From the NCBI GenBank assembly GCA_030426355.1, contig JAUHYQ010000005.1, positions 1-64,000 of the forward strand: a stretch of DNA of 64,000 nt, given 5' to 3'. Made by a program: the position numbers and the translations under genes. Source of the DNA: Gammaproteobacteria bacterium. Lineage in GTDB: Bacteria; Pseudomonadota; Gammaproteobacteria; Steroidobacterales; GCA-2729495. This document shows, in pieces, positions 50,402-64,000 of the stretch (positions are counted from its first letter, which is position 1; every line of letters begins with the position of its first letter). The notes beneath the pieces were generated by a model. The model was not told where the DNA came from and searched no databases. It saw nothing but the letters and a program-made list of their open reading frames with translations.

Positions 50402-51300
50402 CAGGGCTGCTCCGGTTCGGCGGGAGGCATGTCGTCGTCGCTGTCGGCCATGCCGGCGTTACCTTCCGGCTTGATCAGCAGAACTTCGCGCATCCGGTTT
50501 AACGCGGCCGCAGGTGCTGCGTCGATTTCCAGAAACGGCTGTCCCGTTGTGCCACGAATGTTTTTAACGGTGGCAACCGGATAGCCCGGCGGAAATTTCC
50601 CACCCAGCCCGGAGGTAACCAGCAAGTCGCCTTCGCGGACATCGGCGTTACCCGGCAGAAAAGGCAGCGACAAGCGGTCCAGTTCGCCGGTGCCTACGCC
50701 AATGGTGCGCAATCGGTTGCGGGCTATTTCCACGGGCACGGCGTGATCAACATCGGTGACCAGCATGACCTCGGACGTGTAATGCCGATCCCGGGTAATT
50801 TGTCCGACGATGCCGTCGGCATCAATCACCGGTTGACCGACAAACACACCGTCCTTACCGCCGCGATTAATGACGATCATATTGCGGAACGGGTTCATGT
50901 CCACCGACACGATTTCGGCAATCAGCATTTGTTCGCCAACCTTGGCGGTGGAATCAAGCAGAGCACGCAGTCGTGCATTCTCCGCCTCGAGTGCGGCCAT
51001 GCGTTGCAAGCTGGCGCTGCGCATCAGCGCTTCGTCCTGCAAGCGCCGGTTTTCCGCCTGCAACGCGTCACGGGTTGCGATGCTTTCAGATAACGCGCGG
51101 CTCAGATCAAAGGGAGCACTGACCAGAAATTCCACCGGATAAAGCAACACCGAAAGGCTTTTGCGCACCCCGGTCAGGTATTCATTCCGATGGTCGAGCG
51201 CCATCAGCGCAATGGAAACAATGCACAGCAGAATCAACTGCAGGCCAGGACTGGCGTTACGAAACTGGCCCGGTTCACGCTCCACGCTTGTCAGAGCCAT
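50401..51300 (-). CDS. mreC: Rod shape-determining protein MreC
   Basis: VVSVDMNPFRNMIVINRGGKDGVFVGQPVIDADGIVGQI; between mreB and mreD. Confidence 0.95.
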   Translation of the reverse strand: MALTSVEREPGQFRNASPGLQLILLCIVSIALMALDHRNEYLTGVRKSLSVLLYPVEFLVSAPFDLSRALSESIATRDALQAENRRLQDEALMRSASLQRMAALEAENARLRALLDSTAKVGEQMLIAEIVSVDMNPFRNMIVINRGGKDGVFVGQPVIDADGIVGQITRDRHYTSEVMLVTDVDHAVPVEIARNRLRTIGVGTGELDRLSLPFLPGNADVREGDLLVTSGLGGKFPPGYPVATVKNIRGTTGQPFLEIDAAPAAALNRMREVLLIKPEGNAGMADSDDDMPPAEPEQP

Positions 51301-51323
51301 GATCTGACCCTCGTATTCCGGTT

Positions 51324-52800
<1,477 letters not shown>

Positions 52801-52810
52801 CGGGGCAGGT

Positions 52811-54268
52811 ATGGCGGAGCAACGACATACTTTGGCCGAGATGGCGCGCTTGCTGGAAAGCGGTGCGATCAGCAGTCGGGAGCTGACCGAGGCGAGCCTT
52901 GCGCGGATTGAGGCTCGCGACAGCGAACTGAACGCCTTTATCACGGTAACGGCCGAAACCGCGCTGGCGGCTGCCGATCGCGCCGATCAGCAGCGTGCCA
53001 AAGGTAATGCGGGGCCCTTAACCGGCATACCCATTGCCCAGAAAGACATCTTCTGTACCGCAGGCGTGGCAACGACCTGTGCATCCAGAATGCTGGAAAA
53101 TTTTGTTTCGCCCTATGACGCAACCGTAGTGGAACGTCTGAACGCAGCCGGATTAATCAGCGTTGGCAAGACCAATATGGATGAATTTGCCATGGGGTCG
53201 TCAAACGAGACCAGCTACTTTGGTGCTGTTAAGAACCCGTGGGACCCGGCCCGGTCTCCCGGCGGCTCTTCCGGCGGTTCGGCCGCGGCCGTTGCTGCCG
53301 GTTTGGTGCCGATGGCAACCGGCACCGATACGGGTGGTTCGGTGCGCCAACCCGCCGCGCTGTGCGGCATTACCGGCTTCAAGCCGTCATACGGGCGCGT
53401 GTCGCGATACGGCATGATTGCTTTTGCTTCGAGTCTGGACCAGGCCGGTGTGCTGGCGCTGACCGCCGAAGACGCTGCGCTGATCACGCAATTAATTGCC
53501 GGTTTCGACGAGCGTGATTCCACCTGCTCAGACCAGCCGGTACCGGATTACATGGCGGCCCTCGCGAGCAGCGTAGCGGGCAAGAAAATCGGTGTGCCAA
53601 CGGAGTACTTCGACGGTCTGGATGACAATTGCGCGCAAGCCATGCACGCGGCGTTCGATGTATACAGGCAACTGGGTGCCGAGATTATTGATGTTCACCT
53701 GCCCAATTTGCCGTTGGCCGTGCCGACCTACTACGTGGTATCGCCCGCCGAAGCGTCCAGCAACCTGTCGCGTTTTGACGGCATACGGTTTGGCTACCGG
53801 GCCGATGGCGCGGAAGACATTGAGAGTCTGTACAAACAAACCCGTTCGGTCGGATTTGGCGATGAGGTCAAGCGGCGCATCATGACCGGCACCTACGTGC
53901 TGTCGGCCGGTTATTACGATGCCTACTACCTCAAGGCGCAAAAAGTTCGTCAGCTGATCAGTAACGATATGGCCAGATGTTTCGAGCAGGTGGACATTAT
54001 TGCGGGGCCGACCACGCCAACGCCGGCTTTCCGTCTGGGCGAGAAAGTTGATGATCCGGTGCAGATGTATCTGAATGACATCTATACCGTGTCCGCAAAT
54101 CTGGCCGGGTTGCCGGGCATTTCGGTTCCCTGCGGTTTGGTCGACGGTCTGCCGGTGGGGCTGCAACTTATCGGGCCGCATTTTGCCGAGGCTGCCGTGC
54201 TTAATTTTGCCCATCAGTATCAGTTGCACAGTGACTGGCACAAACTGTTACCGGGGGGCACCAACTGA
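52811..54268 (+). CDS. gatA: Amidotransferase subunit A
   Basis: [51 protein letters not shown]; start at MAEQRHTL. Confidence 0.97.
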   Translation: MAEQRHTLAEMARLLESGAISSRELTEASLARIEARDSELNAFITVTAETALAAADRADQQRAKGNAGPLTGIPIAQKDIFCTAGVATTCASRMLENFVSPYDATVVERLNAAGLISVGKTNMDEFAMGSSNETSYFGAVKNPWDPARSPGGSSGGSAAAVAAGLVPMATGTDTGGSVRQPAALCGITGFKPSYGRVSRYGMIAFASSLDQAGVLALTAEDAALITQLIAGFDERDSTCSDQPVPDYMAALASSVAGKKIGVPTEYFDGLDDNCAQAMHAAFDVYRQLGAEIIDVHLPNLPLAVPTYYVVSPAEASSNLSRFDGIRFGYRADGAEDIESLYKQTRSVGFGDEVKRRIMTGTYVLSAGYYDAYYLKAQKVRQLISNDMARCFEQVDIIAGPTTPTPAFRLGEKVDDPVQMYLNDIYTVSANLAGLPGISVPCGLVDGLPVGLQLIGPHFAEAAVLNFAHQYQLHSDWHKLLPGGTN

Positions 54269-55698
54269 TGCAGTGGGAAGTTGTCATTGGCCTGGAGGTT
54301 CACGCCCAGCTTGCGACCCATAGCAAGATTTTCTCTGGCGCATCAACTGCTTACGGCGCCGAGCCGAACACGCAGGCCGATCTGGTCACGCTCGGGTATC
54401 CCGGGGTGTTGCCGGTGTTGAATCAGGAAGTGGTGGTGATGGCCGCGAAGTTTGGTCTGGCGGTAGGCGCTACTGTCGCGCCCCGCTCGGTTTTCGCACG
54501 CAAAAATTATTTTTATCCCGATTTGCCGAAGGGTTATCAGATCAGTCAATACGAGCTGCCCATCGTCGAGCACGGCCATATTGACCTGACTCTCGAGGAC
54601 GGTTCAGTCAAGCGAATTGGAATTACGCGCGCCCATCTTGAGGAAGATGCGGGTAAGTCCCTGCATGAAAACATGGGCGGCAAAACCGGTATTGACCTGA
54701 ATCGCGCCGGCACTCCGTTACTCGAGATTGTTTCCGAACCGGATATGCGTTCCGCAAAAGAAGCGGTGAATTACATGCGCCGTATTCATCAGATTGTTCG
54801 GTATCTGGGGATTTCTGACGGCAATATGCAGGAGGGGTCATTCCGCTGTGACGCCAACGTGTCAGTGCGGCCTGTGGGCCAGCAAGAACTCGGTACGCGC
54901 ACCGAAATTAAAAACCTGAACTCATTCCGCTTTGTCGAGAAAGCCATCAATTTCGAAATTGAACGACAGATAGAAGTCATCGAGGACGGTGGCAAAGTCG
55001 TTCAGGAGACGCGCCTTTATGACTCCGATCGCGACGAGACGCGTTCGATGCGCGGTAAAGAAGAGGCAAATGATTATCGCTATTTCCCGGATCCGGATTT
55101 GTTGCCGGTGGAGATATCCGCCGAATTTCTCGAGTCTGTAAAAGCGGCTATGCCGGAGCTGCCGCAGGCCAAGGCCGCGCGCTTCGCCGCGCAATACGGC
55201 CTGAAATCCGTGGATATCGAAGTGCTGACCGCTGCACAAGGGACGGCCGATTATTTTGAGGCAGTGGCTGCAGGTTGCGACGCGAAGCTCGCTGCGAACT
55301 GGGTTACCGGTGAGTTGGGTGCAGCGCTCAATCGCGATGGTCTGGACATTGCCGAGTCACGCATCGGTCCCGCCGCGCTTATCGGCCTGCTGAAACGCAT
55401 CGAAGACAACACAGTCTCCGGAAAGATCGCCAAAGATGTGTTTGCAACGATGTGGGACGAGGGCAGTGACGCCGATGCCATCATCAATGCCAAGGGCCTT
55501 AAACAGATTACTGACACCGGGGCGATTGAAGCAGCGGTTGATCGGGTGATCGCCGAAAATCCCGAGCAGGTGCAGCAGTTCCGCGAAGGCAAAGACAAGG
55601 TGTTGGGATTCTTTGTGGGCCAGGTGATGAAAGCGACTCAGGGCAAGGCCAACCCCGGGCAGGTTAATCAAATGCTGCGCGACAAACTTAATTCCTGA
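54268..55698 (+). CDS. gatB: Amidotransferase subunit B
   Basis: [44 protein letters not shown]-terminal GatB/YqeY region. Confidence 0.98.
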   Translation: MQWEVVIGLEVHAQLATHSKIFSGASTAYGAEPNTQADLVTLGYPGVLPVLNQEVVVMAAKFGLAVGATVAPRSVFARKNYFYPDLPKGYQISQYELPIVEHGHIDLTLEDGSVKRIGITRAHLEEDAGKSLHENMGGKTGIDLNRAGTPLLEIVSEPDMRSAKEAVNYMRRIHQIVRYLGISDGNMQEGSFRCDANVSVRPVGQQELGTRTEIKNLNSFRFVEKAINFEIERQIEVIEDGGKVVQETRLYDSDRDETRSMRGKEEANDYRYFPDPDLLPVEISAEFLESVKAAMPELPQAKAARFAAQYGLKSVDIEVLTAAQGTADYFEAVAAGCDAKLAANWVTGELGAALNRDGLDIAESRIGPAALIGLLKRIEDNTVSGKIAKDVFATMWDEGSDADAIINAKGLKQITDTGAIEAAVDRVIAENPEQVQQFREGKDKVLGFFVGQVMKATQGKANPGQVNQMLRDKLNS

Positions 55699-55712
55699 TA
55701 CAAGGTTCGTGC

Positions 55713-56600
55713 ATGTCCCGTAGCAAACCGCCCGCCAGTAACGTCGATAAATTACGTCGTTTTGTGTTCGAACAAGAGGACATACGCGGCAGTATTGTTC
55801 GGCTTGATGCGGTCTGGCAGCGATTGCGCGAATCCGATGATTATCCGGACAGCGTGTCGGCCCTGCTTGGCGAGGCGCTGGCAGCAACCGCACTGCTGGG
55901 TCGTAATCTCAAGTTTGACGGCCGTATGACGCTGCAAGTGCAGGGTGGCCAGCATGTGCGCTTACTGGTCTTGCAGTGTGACAATCATCTGCGGCTGCGC
56001 GGTCTGGCGCGGTTCGGCGATGACTTGCCGGACGCGTTCACAGAGCTTGTTGATGGCGGCGCGCTGTGTATTACGGTGGAATCGGGTAAGGCGCGGGAGC
56101 GCTATCAGAGCATTGTGCCGCTGTCTGAAATCGATCTTGCGCAGTGCCTGGAGCATTACTACAAACAGTCTGTGCAATTGCCAACGGTGTTTTTGCTCGC
56201 GGCGGATGAAGATCGTGCCGCCGGTTTAATGTTGCAGGTGATGCCCGAGCGCGTGTCCGGCAGCGGAGCGTGGCAGCGGCTCACCGCCAGCCTGGCTAAT
56301 ATGGACGTGATGCGCATGAGTCAGCTGGATGACGAGACGTTGCTATCGGTCGTTTTTCCCGAAGACGATATACGGCTGTTTGAGCCGGACCCCGTAGAGT
56401 TTCATTGCGATTGCTCTGTTGAGCGCATCGAAAATATGCTGCGCATGTTAGGCGCGCACGAGCTCGTCGATCTGGTCACGGATCAGAATATCGTCGAGGT
56501 GCGTTGCGAGTTTTGCAATCAGCCCTACAGCGTCACGTCAGAACGAATTTATGCACTTGCTGCTGAATTGAGCGGCGGTCAGGGCAAATTTGTGCATTAG
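55713..56600 (+). CDS. hslO: 33 kDa chaperonin Hsp33
   Basis: VRLDAVWQRLRESDDYP, ALLGEALAATALLG, C-terminal FHCDCS...RCEFCNQPY redox Cys motif. Confidence 0.96.
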   Translation: MSRSKPPASNVDKLRRFVFEQEDIRGSIVRLDAVWQRLRESDDYPDSVSALLGEALAATALLGRNLKFDGRMTLQVQGGQHVRLLVLQCDNHLRLRGLARFGDDLPDAFTELVDGGALCITVESGKARERYQSIVPLSEIDLAQCLEHYYKQSVQLPTVFLLAADEDRAAGLMLQVMPERVSGSGAWQRLTASLANMDVMRMSQLDDETLLSVVFPEDDIRLFEPDPVEFHCDCSVERIENMLRMLGAHELVDLVTDQNIVEVRCEFCNQPYSVTSERIYALAAELSGGQGKFVH

Positions 56601-56636
56601 CTGCCGCACTCAAGCTGGCGACAATAAAGATTCCGA

Positions 56637-57227
56637 TCAAAATGCAAATCGTGCCGCCAGCCCGACCGAGTTGACATCGTCGCTAAGCTGACCGGTCAGG
56701 GCCAGAGATAAAGCCTCGGTGAAATGGAAACGTGCGCTGCCAATCAGGCTCTGGTCGCTTTCCCCATCAATATGAAAATGCCGAATAGTACCTTCGGCTT
56801 CAATGTGCTCCGTGAGTAGTGCACGCACACCGACCGCGATGGAGTAGCCCACGTCGCTTTTCTGCTTGCTGCCCGCGCGTGCTTTCGAATGGTGAATTGC
56901 AACCGGCGCAATGAAGTCCACTTTATCGAATAAAGGGAAGTGCGCCGTGAGTCCGGCCGCAAGATCGCGCGTATCGATGTCACGTGGTGCACCTGTTTTG
57001 CTGGTCTCCACCTCGCCGGTCGTGCCGGACAAAACGGCTGCAAAATTTTCAGTCAGGTTGTAGGAAACAATGCCGCCAAGCCGGTTGAAGTCCGTATCGG
57101 TTCCTGATCGGTCCACCTCCCCCGTCATGTACAGGCCTTCAACGTAGGTGTAATTCAGTTCGTCGACAGCCAGTGCCAGACCCGGCAGTAGCAGGGCCGC
57201 TGCGGCCGCTATTTGGCGCAATTTCAT
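56637..57227 (-). CDS. Small outer-membrane beta-barrel protein
   Basis: Signal peptide; alternating aromatic/hydrophobic strand pattern, C-terminal aromatic (GLAARFAF). Confidence 0.7.
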   Translation of the reverse strand: MKLRQIAAAAALLLPGLALAVDELNYTYVEGLYMTGEVDRSGTDTDFNRLGGIVSYNLTENFAAVLSGTTGEVETSKTGAPRDIDTRDLAAGLTAHFPLFDKVDFIAPVAIHHSKARAGSKQKSDVGYSIAVGVRALLTEHIEAEGTIRHFHIDGESDQSLIGSARFHFTEALSLALTGQLSDDVNSVGLAARFAF

Positions 57228-57318
57228 CGTTGATCTCCATGCATGACGGCTCGGTTATTGAGCCGGGGCGTATTGGCGCCAAAGTATCGGTCAGAAAACC
57301 CGCAAATACGACCTTTAC

Positions 57319-57342
57319 AAATATAAAGAAAGCTTTATATTT
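57319..57342. promoter_or_regulatory. Palindromic operator candidate for the SahR-like regulator
   Basis: AAATATAAAG-AAAG-CTTTATATTT, perfect 10-bp arms, 7 nt before the ATG at 57350. Confidence 0.75.
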
Positions 57343-57349
57343 AGCCCCC

Positions 57350-62944
<5,595 letters not shown>

Positions 62945-62969
62945 TCTGCGAATCGAAAAAGGGGGGGCA

Positions 62970-63350
62970 GTGACCGACTACAAACAAGTGTATCTGGCAT
63001 CGGCAGAAGCCTACAAAGCGGGGGATATAGACGGGATGCTGTCATATGCCACGGATGACTTTTCCTGGTACAACCTGGAGCCGCAAGGTCCGGTATTGCT
63101 GAGCGATACCAAGGAAAAGGCCAAGATGGGGATGCAGTTTATTCTGAACAATCCGGATTACCTGTCCGGGCACGTGGATTACGCCAAGGCCTTCGGCAAT
63201 GTGGTCGTCGTGGTGGAAACGGACCGTATCCGTAAAAACGGCGACGAAGTCCTGCAACGGCGCATGAGTGTATACGAATGCAAAAACGGCAAGTTGCATC
63301 GCTGCATAAGTTTGCCTGTTGCTGACGAAAGTACCGGTGGTGACGCATGA
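62970..63350 (+). CDS. SnoaL-like/NTF2-fold protein
   Basis: YLASAEAYKAGDIDGMLSYATDDFSWYNLEPQGPVLLSDTKEKAKMGMQ; GTG start at 62970 or ATG at 62925. Confidence 0.7.
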   Translation: MTDYKQVYLASAEAYKAGDIDGMLSYATDDFSWYNLEPQGPVLLSDTKEKAKMGMQFILNNPDYLSGHVDYAKAFGNVVVVVETDRIRKNGDEVLQRRMSVYECKNGKLHRCISLPVADESTGGDA

Positions 63351-63976
63351 ACATTGCCATTCTGGGAGCTGCCGGACAGACCGGTAAGCAACTGATTGAA
63401 AAGGCATTGGTGGCCGGCCATACGGTTACAGGATTGGCACGAAGTCCGGAAAAGATTTTATTCGACGACCCGCGTGTCATTAAGCGCGCAGCTGATGGTT
63501 TCGACGAAGCGTCTGTTATTGCCGGCCTCGAAGGTGCCGATGCTGTCATTACCACGGTCGGCAAAACCAATTTGCGCGATAAGCGCGTAAACCTCAGCAC
63601 GGCAGCGCATGCCGGTGTCATCGCCGGTATGCGGAAACACAACATTAAGCGCCTGCTGGCTATTTCGTCGACCGGTGCGGCGCGCATCAAGCGTGACGGT
63701 ATACGCCGCAACATCTACCTGTTTTTGCGGCGCAAGTACTACCGCGACATGTACGACATGGAAGTGCAGGTGTTGGGCAGCGGTCTGGATGCAACCGTTT
63801 TGCGCGCGCCATTTCTGATTAATGGACCGGCTCAGCGACAGTACAACGTGATTAAAGATGAAACATACCCTAATGGTAGCCGTGTATCGCGTGCTGATCT
63901 GGCGCAGTTCGCGCTGGATGCCGTCGAGCAGGGAACTTACATTAACGAGGTTGTTGCGATAGCGGACCCGCTATAG
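63347..63976 (+). CDS. NAD(P)-binding SDR (NmrA-like) oxidoreductase
   Basis: MNIAILGAAGQTGKQLIEKALVAGHTVTGLARSPEKI Rossmann motif. Confidence 0.9.
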   Translation: MNIAILGAAGQTGKQLIEKALVAGHTVTGLARSPEKILFDDPRVIKRAADGFDEASVIAGLEGADAVITTVGKTNLRDKRVNLSTAAHAGVIAGMRKHNIKRLLAISSTGAARIKRDGIRRNIYLFLRRKYYRDMYDMEVQVLGSGLDATVLRAPFLINGPAQRQYNVIKDETYPNGSRVSRADLAQFALDAVEQGTYINEVVAIADPL

Positions 63977-64000
63977 TACGCCGCCGCATACGGGGCAGTC

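Overview
This is a dense, mostly single-copy chromosomal segment, probably from a gammaproteobacterium (judged from gene content and order). It contains no rRNA, tRNA, CRISPR array, IS element or prophage that I can support. The window starts inside a TonB-dependent receptor. It then carries a PAS-PAS-sigma54 activator, PBP4 (DacB), a TIGR04211-like SH3 protein, a TetR/membrane protein/HdeA-like module, MiaE, PII and Amt, and MsrQ/MsrP with a TRAP-type binding lipoprotein and MsrA. A c-di-GMP cluster follows (two DUF3391 HD-GYP proteins and one GGDEF-EAL protein). Next come two DUF1838 proteins, cytochromes c, an ABC/TetR operon, two exported CbiX-like chelatase-fold proteins, Pit, SlyX and an IorB-like molybdenum hydroxylase. 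The second half is largely core: YyaL/DUF255, Lgt, ThyA, ApaH-ApaG-RsmA-PdxA-SurA-LptD, MurU, LipB-YbeD-DacA-RlpA-MltB-RodA-MrdA-MreDCB, GatCAB, HslO, an ArsR-methyltransferase fusion (SahR-like), MetF and MetH. Main observations: perfect TGTGA-N6-TCACA (CRP/Vfr-type) palindromes upstream of both HD-GYP genes, both of which lack the His of the HD motif; a hairpin that buries the Shine-Dalgarno of one of them; a pair of exported two-lobed CbiX-like paralogues; a palindrome directly upstream of the SahR-like gene; and an orphan TRAP binding protein inside a methionine-sulfoxide-repair locus. I found no clear defence system or other spectacular novel machine. All family calls are from reading the translated sequences; no searches were run.
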